Origin: Lentilactobacillus sunkii DSM 19904
Lineage (GTDB): Bacteria > Bacillota > Bacilli > Lactobacillales > Lactobacillaceae
Assembly (NCBI RefSeq): GCF_001435575.1
Contig: NZ_AZEA01000016.1
Location: 1 to 56,103, forward strand
Direction of reading: 5' to 3'
Length of the DNA stretch: 56,103 nucleotides
Below the pieces are notes generated by a model that saw nothing but the letters and a program-made list of their open reading frames with translations, was not told where the DNA came from and ran no database searches. A program made the translations under genes and the position numbers. Positions 41,487 through 49,909 of the stretch are shown here, in pieces. The number at the start of each line of letters is the position of its first letter. The first letter of the stretch is position 1.

Positions 41487-43400
41487 TTATTTATAATCTT
41501 CTGCCAGCTTTGAGAAGTCCGTTGTTCCTAATCCACTTGCTTGATTGTAGACTGTTCCTGGCTGACCAGTATAATACAAATTTGAATTATCAGTTGTCGC
41601 ATTTAATGGGTGGAACGGTGAATCAGATTTCTGGGCTAGCTGATAGATTTGAGCATTCCAGAATCCCATTCGTGCACGACCTGGCTGGCTATTAATAACA
41701 GCTGCCATTGCGGCATATTGTGGAGCTACAATGCTGGTTCCACCACTTGGGGGCCACTGAATGCCATCTTTTTTGTAATATACCTTGTACCCTGTTTCGG
41801 GGTCGGCATCTGCAGAAACATCAGGATAATTTCTTCCTGAATCGGTTCCATGGACAAGTGGTGCGCCCAAAACAAATTGATTCAGACTTGAGACATAATT
41901 TCTGGCATTGAAGGTATTCACGCCAGGTACCCCTTGTTGGTAAGTTGGGGTACTCGTAAGTTTATTAAATCCGCCACCACTGCCTCTCAACAGCCCATCG
42001 ATTCTATCTGGGACTTGAGCAAGTCTATCCGGATTGCCTATAAGTGGCCATATATAATCTGTCCCCCAACTTCTTTCGCTAGAAATTGTGACTTTCCCAA
42101 GTGATTTTTCATTTCCCTTAGTCGGAAGATTTCCATCAAAGGGTAATGTAGTGCCACCTGTCGATGTTATCCACGGGTTTGCATCAAATGGCAAGTTTCC
42201 ATTTATAGAACGATCCATCAACAAATGATTACCTGAAATACCCTTAACGTCAAAATTCAAAGCACCTGTATCGCCTGAAGCGACAAAGCTCGAAACACCT
42301 TGGATTGCGGCTTGAGCAAGCACAAAATTTAAAACATCCAAATATTTTGAGCTTAAAACCTTATGTTTAACTAACAAATTCAAGTATGAACTCCCAAAAA
42401 GTCCCCAACTGGTTGATAAGCTACTTGCTTTGTTTTCGTTTAATGCAGTAGCGTAAGCGTTAATCATATTCATAACTGTTGGATACGGGCTTCGAATCCA
42501 GTAAATTCTCACATTTGCTTGTGGGGCGACAGAGCCTGCATATTCAACATCCATCGTTGTTTCGCCTTCATTGAGACTGACCAGATTACCCTTGTACATA
42601 TCACCAGGAACCACCTTGGTCGTGAGTCGATGCATGTCAGTGCTTGCATTTTCATGTTTCCAAAAATGATAGGCATTACTTTTCTTGATATTTCCAAACG
42701 CAATAATGCCAATGGTTTGTCCTTTACCTGTCATACCTTGATCATATAAGGGCTGAACATCATATTGATTCACAAATCGGTTGGTGAAGCCGGAAAAAGA
42801 ATAATCGTTACCCTTCTTTACGAGAGGCATGTTGCTGTTAGGCATTACATAATTTCGATTATGATCGGTCATCCCCAACACAGTCCACACCGTATTTGCC
42901 AGTTTTGAAGGAATGTTTGGCTTTTTACTACCAAACTGTAGTGGATTGCTGTGGTAAGTAGCAGTATTCATGTTTACGTGGAAAGTCTTATCAATGTATT
43001 TTACCTTTCCAGTCACAGTTAATTGGATTCCGTTGTCATACACCAAAGTTCGCAAGTGATGTTTCTTTAAGTATGCCTTCCAACTATTAGTCACAGTTGA
43101 TGGTTGACCATATTTTGACTGAATATCTGATGGTGTTAAATAATTTTTGAACTGCAGATTATCCGGAGTGTTCACATCCATAGCCTGTTGAAAGAATTCT
43201 TGAAAATTATGTGGCTTCAAAAAAATATCGAAACTAGTTGTTGTGTTAGCTTTTACAGGTGTAGGCCGATAAACTCCAGAGGAACCTAGATCACTATATG
43301 CTTGTCCAATGGGATTGGATGCGGCGAAAACTGTCTGCGCCACAAAAATACTTGCAAGACTAAAAACAGACATAATCGTGGCTTTTACCCAACTCTTCAT
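41487..43400 (-). CDS. secreted S53 family serine-carboxyl peptidase (sedolisin/kumamolisin type)
   Basis: A 637-residue exported protease precursor. A signal peptide (VFSLASIFVAQTVFAA) is followed by a pro-kumamolisin activation domain (about 35-185, HNFQEFFQQA and LKKHHLRTLVYDNG). The catalytic domain carries Glu280 and Asp284 in NEGETTMDVE, Asp377 in ASGDTGA and the nucleophile Ser556 in SGGTSIVAP. The end (QASGLGTTDFSKL) matches the calcium-binding tail. Family members act at acid pH. ATG 43400 lies nine bases after GGGGAA; the GTG three codons earlier abuts that site. Confidence 0.9.
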   Translation of the reverse strand: MKSWVKATIMSVFSLASIFVAQTVFAASNPIGQAYSDLGSSGVYRPTPVKANTTTSFDIFLKPHNFQEFFQQAMDVNTPDNLQFKNYLTPSDIQSKYGQPSTVTNSWKAYLKKHHLRTLVYDNGIQLTVTGKVKYIDKTFHVNMNTATYHSNPLQFGSKKPNIPSKLANTVWTVLGMTDHNRNYVMPNSNMPLVKKGNDYSFSGFTNRFVNQYDVQPLYDQGMTGKGQTIGIIAFGNIKKSNAYHFWKHENASTDMHRLTTKVVPGDMYKGNLVSLNEGETTMDVEYAGSVAPQANVRIYWIRSPYPTVMNMINAYATALNENKASSLSTSWGLFGSSYLNLLVKHKVLSSKYLDVLNFVLAQAAIQGVSSFVASGDTGALNFDVKGISGNHLLMDRSINGNLPFDANPWITSTGGTTLPFDGNLPTKGNEKSLGKVTISSERSWGTDYIWPLIGNPDRLAQVPDRIDGLLRGSGGGFNKLTSTPTYQQGVPGVNTFNARNYVSSLNQFVLGAPLVHGTDSGRNYPDVSADADPETGYKVYYKKDGIQWPPSGGTSIVAPQYAAMAAVINSQPGRARMGFWNAQIYQLAQKSDSPFHPLNATTDNSNLYYTGQPGTVYNQASGLGTTDFSKLAEDYK

Positions 43401-43513
43401 AACGTCCACTTCCCCTATTAGTGTGACATGCTATTACAGTAATTTCACACTAATAGTACCACTAACTGGCAATCAAACTACTTATATGAACTTGGTTTGT
43501 AGCCTAAAATAAT

Positions 43514-44146
43514 TTACCCAATTGCTTCCTCAATCGCATCCCGCAATTCCCTGGTAGCCGCAGCCGGATTCTGCGCCTTCATAATCGCCGAAACAACGGC
43601 GACACCATCAACATGCGCGCCATCAATGGCATCCACGTTATCAGCTTTCAGTCCGCCGATTGCGTAAACTGTGATGCCAACTGCTCGCTTAATTTTACCC
43701 AATGTTTCGACTGAAGTATGGACAGTCTTAACGTGAGTAGTGGTTGGGAAAATTGCCCCGGTTCCCAAATAGTCGGCGCCCACTTCTTCGGCCGTTTTTG
43801 CCTGCTTCAAAGTCTTGGCGGTCGCTCCAATAATCTTCTTTGGTCCAAGAATCCGACGGGCAACGTCAACGGGCAAGTCGCTTTGGCCGAGATGGACTCC
43901 TGCTGCATCGACTGCTTGAGCAATATCCAATCGGTCATCAATAATCAAAGGAATTTTGTATTTATCGGTGATCGCTTTTACTTGTTGGGCCAGTTCAAAG
44001 ATTTCCCGACTGGTCCCCTCCTTTTGCCGCAGCTGAACCAAGCCAACACCATTTTGGCATCCCTGTTCAATGGCGTTAAAGAACTGTTCATCGGTTAATC
44101 CGGTGTGATCCGTCACAAGATAAAGTGGTCGATTTGTCAGTTTCAC
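43514..44146 (-). CDS. thiE: thiamine-phosphate synthase
   Basis: A 210-residue TIM-barrel enzyme that joins HMP diphosphate and thiazole phosphate into thiamine phosphate. Landmarks are LYLVTDHTGL, VQLRQKEGTSREIFELA, PLIIDDRLDIAQAVDAAGVHLGQSDL, KIIGATAKTLKQA, DYLGTGAIFPTTTH and VYAIGGLKADNV. The frame is open to 44179; GGAGG precedes GTG 44146 by 8 bases, while ATG 44152 is too close to it. It diverges from the TPP-riboswitch operon. I see no riboswitch on its own strand. Confidence 0.93.
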   Translation of the reverse strand: MKLTNRPLYLVTDHTGLTDEQFFNAIEQGCQNGVGLVQLRQKEGTSREIFELAQQVKAITDKYKIPLIIDDRLDIAQAVDAAGVHLGQSDLPVDVARRILGPKKIIGATAKTLKQAKTAEEVGADYLGTGAIFPTTTHVKTVHTSVETLGKIKRAVGITVYAIGGLKADNVDAIDGAHVDGVAVVSAIMKAQNPAAATRELRDAIEEAIG

Positions 44147-44294
44147 ATTCATTTCCTCCAATATTTTCGCTTTTGCCATCAGTGTAATTGAACCTCGGCA
44201 AAATGTATAGAAGTATTTCCTGCTTGACTTTCATATTGTAACCGGTTATAAATAAGTCATGAGCTTGAATTGAATCAAGCCTAACTGAATATTT

Positions 44295-44370
44295 CGTCTG
44301 GGGTGCCTGAAATGGCTGAGATTATACCCATCGAACCTGATGTAGTTTGGACTGCCGAAGGAAGAGCGAA
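44295..44370 (+). promoter_or_regulatory. TPP riboswitch (THI box) 1
   Basis: The conserved TPP aptamer elements appear in order: GGGGTGCC, GGCTGAGA, TACCC, GAACCTGATGTAGTT and ACTGCCGAAGGAA. It precedes the thiS operon on the + strand and should switch the operon off when thiamine diphosphate is plentiful. Confidence 0.96.
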
Positions 44371-44399
44371 TTTAACGTCGATTTTATAATGACTTTAAA

Positions 44400-44434
44400 C
44401 CTTCTTTTTGCGGAAAAGAAGGCTTTTCTTTTCT
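44400..44434 (+). terminator. TPP riboswitch 1 terminator
   Basis: CCTTCTTTT (44400-44408) and AAAAGAAGG (44414-44422) form a tight hairpin followed by CTTTTCTTTTC, just after the aptamer. Confidence 0.8.
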
Positions 44435-44473
44435 GTAAATTGAAATTAAACGATGAGCGATTAAATCTACGGG

Positions 44474-44507
44474 CCTCTTTCTTCGGAACTTGAAGAAAGG
44501 GGTCTTT
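44474..44507 (+). promoter_or_regulatory. hairpin covering the thiS ribosome binding site
   Basis: CCTCTTTCTTC (44474-44484) pairs with GAAGAAAGGgG (44492-44502), and the AAGGGG of the right arm is the only plausible Shine-Dalgarno before ATG 44512. T's follow the stem, so it could act as a second terminator or a translation block. Confidence 0.55.
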
Positions 44508-44511
44508 TTGT

Positions 44512-44709
44512 ATGGTACTTGTGAATGGCGCAGAGGAATCCGGTGTGGTTGGTCAAACAATCGCTGAGTTTCTAAACCAAAGGAGCGCACCGATCGAAAA
44601 TATCGTTGTTGAACAAAACGGCACAATCGTTCACCGCGCAGATTTTGATACCACGAAAATTTCTGAAAACGACAAACTGGAACTTATTTCATTTGTGGGT
44701 GGCGGCTAG
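44512..44709 (+). CDS. thiS: thiamine biosynthesis sulfur carrier protein
   Basis: A 65-residue ubiquitin-like protein ending in the required Gly-Gly tail (FVGGG). ThiS is adenylated by ThiF and thiocarboxylated, then gives sulfur to ThiG for the thiazole ring. NGAEESGVVGQTIAEFL and the VVEQNGTIVHRADF strand are typical. It is first in the TPP-regulated operon. Confidence 0.92.
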   Translation: MVLVNGAEESGVVGQTIAEFLNQRSAPIENIVVEQNGTIVHRADFDTTKISENDKLELISFVGGG

Positions 44710-44713
44710 AATA

Positions 44714-44751
44714 GCTTGGATTCGCTCACTTTTAGGACAGCGAATCCAAGC
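44714..44751. repeat. perfect inverted repeat after thiS
   Basis: GCTTGGATTCGCT (44714-44726) and AGCGAATCCAAGC (44739-44751) form a 13-bp perfect stem with a 12-base loop. A third copy of GCTTGGATTCGCTCACT lies at 44866-44882, so the same 17 bases bracket the intervening repeat element. No T-run follows. Confidence 0.75.
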
Positions 44752-44761
44752 AAAGATATCC

Positions 44762-44857
44762 TTGTAAGCACCTCCAAGACAAATCCCAAGACCAGGGATT
44801 TATCTTCGAGGAGACTTACAGTCCGACGGCCGTGAAACGCCTAGCCTACTTGGCGAC
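44762..44857. repeat. dispersed palindromic repeat copy inside the thi operon
   Basis: An imperfect hairpin, TGTAAG.ACCTCC.AGA.AAATCCC pairing with GGGATTT.TCT.GAGG.G.CTTACA (44763-44818), is followed by the dispersed core GTCCGACGGCCG ... GCCTAGCCTACTTGGCGAC (44821-44857). It occupies most of the 197-base gap between thiS and thiF. Confidence 0.75.
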
Positions 44858-44906
44858 TTCTAACCGCTTGGATTCGCTCACTCATCATTAAGGAGTCGAT
44901 TACGAC

Positions 44907-45554
44907 ATGCAGGAACCAGAAATTCAAGGATTAAAGATTAACGACGTTTATGAAGGCATGAAGGAACGCAACGTCAAAGGTTCAACCGAAAAGTTGGCTG
45001 CGGCTCACGTTACGATCGCCGGTGCCGGCGGTCTAGGCTCAAACATTGCGATTGCCCTGACCCGAATTGGCGTCGGTCACCTGACATTAATCGACTTTGA
45101 CACTGTCGAGTTGAGCAACCTCAACCGCCAGCAGTTCAAGTTAAGCCAGGTGGATATGCCAAAAGTTGTTGCGATGAAACAAAACCTGCAGGAGTTTAAT
45201 CCCTTTGTGGAAATTAACATCCACCAGGTAAAAGTCACTCACGACAACGTTAAAGAATTGTTTGCGGATGCCGATATTATCACCGAAGCATTTGATAATC
45301 CGGCAGCCAAAGCAATGCTGCTGGATGCGGCTTCCGAGTTCTACCCTGACAAGCCAATTGTCATGGGAACCGGAATGGCCGGCATCCACAGTTCCAATAC
45401 GATTACGACTAAGCATCCCCGTTCCAACCTGTACATTGCAGGCGATGGAACATCTTTGGGAGCTGAAGGCCTCATGGCACCGCGGGTTATGATTGCGGCC
45501 GGTCATGAAGCCAACATGGTGACCAGATTAATTTTAGGCGACAAAGAAATCTAA
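44907..45554 (+). CDS. thiF: ThiF-family ThiS adenylyltransferase (short form)
   Basis: A 215-residue E1-like enzyme that adenylates the ThiS C terminus. The nucleotide site [34 protein letters not shown] and the [15 protein letters not shown] loop are clear. It corresponds to the short thiF family and contains no cysteine at all, so it has neither the CxxC zinc site nor a persulfide cysteine. AAGGAG precedes ATG 44907. thiG follows 11 bases later. Confidence 0.9.
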   Translation: MQEPEIQGLKINDVYEGMKERNVKGSTEKLAAAHVTIAGAGGLGSNIAIALTRIGVGHLTLIDFDTVELSNLNRQQFKLSQVDMPKVVAMKQNLQEFNPFVEINIHQVKVTHDNVKELFADADIITEAFDNPAAKAMLLDAASEFYPDKPIVMGTGMAGIHSSNTITTKHPRSNLYIAGDGTSLGAEGLMAPRVMIAAGHEANMVTRLILGDKEI

Positions 45555-45565
45555 GGAGAATTTTT

Positions 45566-46342
45566 ATGGCAAACGAAAAAGATGAACTGGTAATTGGCGG
45601 ACACGCCTTTACCTCACGTTTTATTTTAGGATCAGGAAAGTATTCTTATGATTTGATCGATTCAGCAATTAATAACGCCAAAGCCCAAATTATTACGATG
45701 GCATTGCGACGCAATAATACCGGGAAAGAAAACATTTTAAATTACATCCCCGAAGGCATCACCATTCTGCCCAACACTTCAGGCTCAACCAATGCCGAAG
45801 AAGCAATCCGAACAGCTCGAATTGCCCGCGAATTAAGCGGCAGTGATTTTGTTAAATTGGAAGTTGTTCCCGACAAGAAATATTTGATGCCGGACAACTA
45901 TGAAACTCTGAAAGCAACCGAAGTTCTGGCAAAAGAAGGCTTCATCGTTATGCCTTACATGCTGCCGGACTTGAACGTTGCCCGTCAGTTGGTGGATGCC
46001 GGTGCTGCAACCGTCATGCCTTTGGGTGCTCCAATCGGAACCAACAAGGGCCTGTCAACCAAAGATTTGATTCAAATTCTGATTGACGAAATCGACGTTC
46101 CAATCATCGTGGATGCCGGAATCGGTCGTCCAAGTCAAGCTGCCGAAGCAATGGAAATGGGCGCTGCTGCTGTGATGGCCAACACCTCAATGGCAACTGC
46201 CGGCAACATTCCGTTAATGGCCGAAGCATTCAAGCTGGCTGTTGAAGCCGGCCGGAAAGCTTATTTGGCAAAACCGGGACGAGTTATCGAACACGGCGCC
46301 GTTGCGTCATCTCCACTTACCGGTGTCAGCGCGGTGAAATAG
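45566..46342 (+). CDS. thiG: thiazole synthase
   Basis: A 258-residue TIM-barrel enzyme that builds thiazole phosphate carboxylate from deoxyxylulose 5-phosphate, dehydroglycine and ThiS thiocarboxylate. The Schiff-base lysine K97 sits in [31 protein letters not shown] and [20 protein letters not shown] are intact. It is co-transcribed with thiF (11 bases) and the amidohydrolase gene (10 bases). No thiO or thiH, the usual dehydroglycine source, is nearby. Confidence 0.96.
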   Translation: MANEKDELVIGGHAFTSRFILGSGKYSYDLIDSAINNAKAQIITMALRRNNTGKENILNYIPEGITILPNTSGSTNAEEAIRTARIARELSGSDFVKLEVVPDKKYLMPDNYETLKATEVLAKEGFIVMPYMLPDLNVARQLVDAGAATVMPLGAPIGTNKGLSTKDLIQILIDEIDVPIIVDAGIGRPSQAAEAMEMGAAAVMANTSMATAGNIPLMAEAFKLAVEAGRKAYLAKPGRVIEHGAVASSPLTGVSAVK

Positions 46343-46352
46343 GGGCGGTCAT

Positions 46353-47573
46353 ATGACAACAACCCAACTGAATCAATTATCACATCGAATCGGTACCATT
46401 AATGCCTTATCAAAGGGCGAAGTTGGTCAAAACCGACTTGTGTATTCGCCAACCTGGATCAGCGCCCAACAGCAGGTTATTAACTGGGGACTGCAGCTTG
46501 GATTTGACGTTACTGTGGATGATTTTGGGACAACCTACATGGATATCCCCGGGACGGTTCACCCCGATCAAATCATTGCGGCCGGTTCACACATTGATAC
46601 CGTGGCTCAAGGCGGCCGATTTGACGGCTTGTATGGTGTCCTTGGCGGTTTGCAGGCAATTGAAAACCTGCTGGAATCAGTCGGCCGGCCGAAGAAAACG
46701 TTGCGCTTAATTTCTTTTAGTGAAGAAGAAGGCAGTCGTTTTCCGGATACGTTTACCGGCTCCAAGCATTACACAGGTCAACCGATCAATTTGGCAATGA
46801 CCGATCCAAACGGTGTCTCCTTCGAGGATGCCAGAAGAAATGCCGTTGCCAAGTTGAAAATAACCGGTGTAAAAAGTGGTCGACCTGAATTGCCGTCAAC
46901 CTTTACTGAGCTGCACATTGAACAAGGGCCACGATTGATTGACCACCATCTTCAAATTGGTTTAGTAACTTCGATTGTCGGCCAGCGTAGGTTCACGGTC
47001 ACAGTTAAGGGAATCGCGAATCATGCCGGAACGACACCGATGGACGAACGGGCGGATGCACTGGAAATGGCCGTCACTTTGATCAGTGACTTGAGTCAAC
47101 AAGCCCATCAACTCGATAAGGGCCTGACGTTCACGGTCGGTGAAATGCATATTTCGCCAAATACCTCCAACGTCATCCCCGGACTGGTCACCTTCTCCAT
47201 CGATACACGCCACAACAACGAAGCCGTTCTTGATCAATTTGAGCAAATCATCAACCAAGTGGTTGAACGATCACAGGACACAAATATCATCAACAGCGTT
47301 AACCGTTGGGCCAAAAGTGACGTCACCCATTTGGATGATCAATTACTGGCAGCCAATCAAAAAATTGCCGATCGGTTGGGCTTCAGCTCAACTCAATTAG
47401 CATCCGGCGCCGGCCACGACAGTCAAATCATGGCCAAAGTGACTCGCACCACAATGATTTTTGTGCCAAGCATCAACGGTATCAGCCACGCCCCTGAAGA
47501 AAACACGAGTCAGGAAGATTTACTCCGCGGGGTTGAATTGTTAACGGAGAGTCTTCACCAACAAGCCTATTAA
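46353..47573 (+). CDS. M20-family amidohydrolase, YlmB-like (formylaminopyrimidine deformylase)
   Basis: A 406-residue zinc amidohydrolase of the allantoate/N-carbamoyl amino acid hydrolase group. The metal ligands are visible in GSHIDTVAQGGRFDGLYGV, SFSEEEGSRF, LHIEQGP and GAGHDSQIMA. In Bacillus the related YlmB deformylates a breakdown product of thiamine (formylaminopyrimidine) before TenA acts. Its place directly after thiG under a TPP riboswitch makes the same role likely here, although allantoate-type activity cannot be excluded from sequence. Confidence 0.85.
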   Translation: MTTTQLNQLSHRIGTINALSKGEVGQNRLVYSPTWISAQQQVINWGLQLGFDVTVDDFGTTYMDIPGTVHPDQIIAAGSHIDTVAQGGRFDGLYGVLGGLQAIENLLESVGRPKKTLRLISFSEEEGSRFPDTFTGSKHYTGQPINLAMTDPNGVSFEDARRNAVAKLKITGVKSGRPELPSTFTELHIEQGPRLIDHHLQIGLVTSIVGQRRFTVTVKGIANHAGTTPMDERADALEMAVTLISDLSQQAHQLDKGLTFTVGEMHISPNTSNVIPGLVTFSIDTRHNNEAVLDQFEQIINQVVERSQDTNIINSVNRWAKSDVTHLDDQLLAANQKIADRLGFSSTQLASGAGHDSQIMAKVTRTTMIFVPSINGISHAPEENTSQEDLLRGVELLTESLHQQAY

Positions 47574-47590
47574 TGTTTGGGGGAAGTAAC

Positions 47591-48838
47591 TTGAAACACA
47601 TTAGTATCACTGCACAAATCGGGATTGGCATGATTGTCGGCGCAGGCCTTGGATTGGCATTTGGTCCAAAGATTGCCGGCATTCAGCTGCTGGGAAATAT
47701 TTTCCTGCGTTTAATCCAAATGGCGGTCGTCCTGCTGATATTTGGCGCCGTTATCGAAGCCCTTGGCAGCTTGAAATCCGATCAACTGGGAAGATTGGGT
47801 GGCAAGACAGCAATGTGGTTTTTGATAACAACGCTGATTGCGGCAGTTCTCGGACTGGCAATTGGTTATGCGGTCAATCCTGGAAATGGTATCAAGCTGG
47901 CATCTCTTAGTACCTCTGGAACCGTCGCCAAAGCCTCGACTAATTTTAGTCAGACCGTTTTGGACTTCTTTCCGACCAATATTTTTGACGCATTGGCAAA
48001 AGGCAATGTCATTCAAGTCATTATCTTCGCGATATTATTTGGAATTGTCCTCAATCGCGCCAACAAAGACGGCAAATTCAATCAAGTGTTGAGCCTTGTT
48101 AAACAGATGAATCAGCTAACTGTCAAGCTGGTCATGCTCGTGATGAAGCTGGCACCAATTGGAATCGCCGCACTGATGGCTTGGGTAACCGCAACCAGCG
48201 GGATTAAAGTCATTTTGCCCCTGCTCAAATTCCTAACCGCATTTGGCCTCGGCAGTATGACTTTCTTGATTGTCCTGTTTGGCTTTATCAGCTGGTACGC
48301 AAAAGTGCCGCTGAGAGGATTAGTCCGCGGTTTTTCAAGAATCATTTTAGTTGCATTTACCACCACTTCTTCAGCGATTTCGCTGCCAATTGAAATGGAA
48401 GACGCTGAAGGTCGCTTAGGGGTTGAAAAATCGATCAGCCAACTGGTCCTGCCACTGGGAATGGCACTGAACAGTAACGGATTGGCGATGTATCTGTCCC
48501 TATCGTGTTTAACATTGACACAATTGTATGGAATGTCCGTTTCACCAATGTCAATGGTCAAGATTGTCCTACTATCAGTGATTGCCTGCCTGGGAACGGT
48601 TGTCGTTCCCGGCGGTGGCCTGGTCGCATTGACGATTGTCGTCCCAACTTTGGGACTGCCAATGCAAAGTATCGCAGTCTTGGCAGGAATCGACTGGTTC
48701 TCGGGAATGTTCAGAACGGTCTTAAATGTGGTTGGGGATACGACAACCGCAATTGCCGTCGCTTCTGATGAGAAATCCTTAAACAGAGAACCGTACAAAG
48801 TTCCTGCCAACAAATTGGCACCAAAACACAACTTGTGA
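47591..48838 (+). CDS. divergent DAACS-family transporter in the thiamine operon
   Basis: A 415-residue membrane protein of the glutamate/dicarboxylate symporter fold (eight helices plus two hairpins). The HP1 motif is TTTSSAIS (257-264). The helix-7 NMDGT motif has become NSNGLA (294-299), changing a key cation/substrate residue, while helix 8 keeps GIDWFSGMFRTVLNVVGD. The last gene of the TPP-regulated operon, it may import a thiamine precursor rather than a dicarboxylate. GGGGGAA with a 5-base spacer favours TTG 47591 over ATG 47573. Confidence 0.82.
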   Translation: MKHISITAQIGIGMIVGAGLGLAFGPKIAGIQLLGNIFLRLIQMAVVLLIFGAVIEALGSLKSDQLGRLGGKTAMWFLITTLIAAVLGLAIGYAVNPGNGIKLASLSTSGTVAKASTNFSQTVLDFFPTNIFDALAKGNVIQVIIFAILFGIVLNRANKDGKFNQVLSLVKQMNQLTVKLVMLVMKLAPIGIAALMAWVTATSGIKVILPLLKFLTAFGLGSMTFLIVLFGFISWYAKVPLRGLVRGFSRIILVAFTTTSSAISLPIEMEDAEGRLGVEKSISQLVLPLGMALNSNGLAMYLSLSCLTLTQLYGMSVSPMSMVKIVLLSVIACLGTVVVPGGGLVALTIVVPTLGLPMQSIAVLAGIDWFSGMFRTVLNVVGDTTTAIAVASDEKSLNREPYKVPANKLAPKHNL

Positions 48839-48905
48839 GATCACTTCTTCGAATTGATGCACCATAGCTTTATGCGGGAAACCGCAACACTTTTCTACCA
48901 CAAAT

Positions 48906-48949
48906 AAGGACCCACAGACCAAATGGAAAATGATCTGTGGGTCCTTTGC
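48906..48949 (+). terminator. terminator of the thiS operon
   Basis: AAGGACCCACAGA (48906-48918) pairs perfectly with TCTGTGGGTCCTT (48934-48946) and is followed by T's, 67 bases after the transporter gene. Confidence 0.85.
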
Positions 48950-48981
48950 TGCTTGTGATTCTCTCTAGTAGAAACATGTTC

Positions 48982-49104
48982 CGACGACCCAGGGCCCTAC
49001 TGCACAAACAATTAAGGCCAACAATGAACAAAAACAGTTCATCATTGGCCTTAATCGCTTGTGCTGCGACGACTGGCTGAAAGCCCGTCTAGCCTACTTG
49101 GCGG
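48982..49104. repeat. dispersed palindromic repeat copy
   Basis: CGACGACCCAGGG and CCCTACTGCA (48982-49004) match 11356-11378. A 19-bp stem with two mismatches follows (49011-49029 with 49037-49055). Then comes the core CGACGACTGGCTGAAAGCC ... TCTAGCCTACTTGGCG (49067-49103). It fills most of the gap 48950-49134 between two convergent genes. Confidence 0.75.
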
Positions 49105-49134
49105 TGTCAACCCGGGTCTCGTCACACTCTTGTT

Positions 49135-49380
49135 CTATTCATGATGACTAATGCCACCCAAACGTTCAATTGTTTCCTGCTTGAGGTAGTAAGGGGTAAT
49201 TCCATCGTCAATGGCTTTGGTTAATAACCCCTGAGCTTTCTTTTGCGCAAGAATTGTTGGTACTTTCAATGCCATCACTGACTTATTGATCACCATTTGA
49301 TGGACATCAACGTCAGTCTTATATTCCAGCTTCTTTGGATTCATCTGATTCTTTGAATGCTCGGTCTTTTCTTTAGCCAT
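49135..49380 (-). CDS. hypothetical protein, 81 residues
   Basis: A small basic cytoplasmic protein with an N-terminal Lys-rich segment (AKEKTEHSKNQMNPKKLEYK) and a helix-rich remainder (VMALKVPTILAQKKAQGLLTKAI). GGAGGGATTTTC precedes ATG 49380. No family is recognised. Confidence 0.68.
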   Translation of the reverse strand: MAKEKTEHSKNQMNPKKLEYKTDVDVHQMVINKSVMALKVPTILAQKKAQGLLTKAIDDGITPYYLKQETIERLGGISHHE

Positions 49381-49450
49381 GAAAATCCCTCCTTACTACT
49401 TTATCTAACTCAATCATAGCAAATTCACAATTGAAAGTATATTCAAAAGA

Positions 49451-49795
49451 CTAGTCTCTCTTTGGAACTTTTTCGAACTTTTCGTGATACCATTTATCCC
49501 AGGATTCTGCCTTAAGACTACCATCATCGTAATACTCAGGGTTGATTACCGAAATAACGTGTTTAAGATCTTTGCCGCGCTGTTCAAGTAAATCATCTTT
49601 CATTTGTTCTGGCGTAAAGGATTTGTTCTCGAAAATGTAGTGATTGATGTCGGCTAAATACCAATCGATCTTGTATTCAGCTAAAATCTCAAGGTCGTTT
49701 TTCTTGAACCAACGAAGATAAAATTCAATAAAATCCCCAACCGCCTTTTTTGTTGCTGCGTCGTCCAACTTATCGAAAGTTACTACATCTGCCAC
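49451..49795 (-). CDS. hypothetical protein, 114 residues
   Basis: A soluble acidic protein rich in Asp, Lys and aromatic residues (FIEFYLRWFKKNDLEILAEYKIDWYLADINHYIF), without signal or membrane segments. GTG 49795, seven bases after AGGAGG, is the likely start; the open frame to 49828 includes the ribosome binding site itself. It diverges from the multicopper oxidase gene. No family is recognised. Confidence 0.7.
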   Translation of the reverse strand: MADVVTFDKLDDAATKKAVGDFIEFYLRWFKKNDLEILAEYKIDWYLADINHYIFENKSFTPEQMKDDLLEQRGKDLKHVISVINPEYYDDGSLKAESWDKWYHEKFEKVPKRD

Positions 49796-49909
49796 AGTGA
49801 CACCTCCTCTTATACTCTGTAATTCCATTATGCCACAAATTCTGTTACACCGCCTAATTAAGTAGTAAGATTAAATTGAATCCAAAAATAATCAAAGGAT
49901 GCGGATAAT

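Noticed and set aside
44384-44626. 80-codon minus-strand frame opposite thiS
   Set aside because: It covers the riboswitch terminator and the thiS start on the other strand and is a composition shadow.
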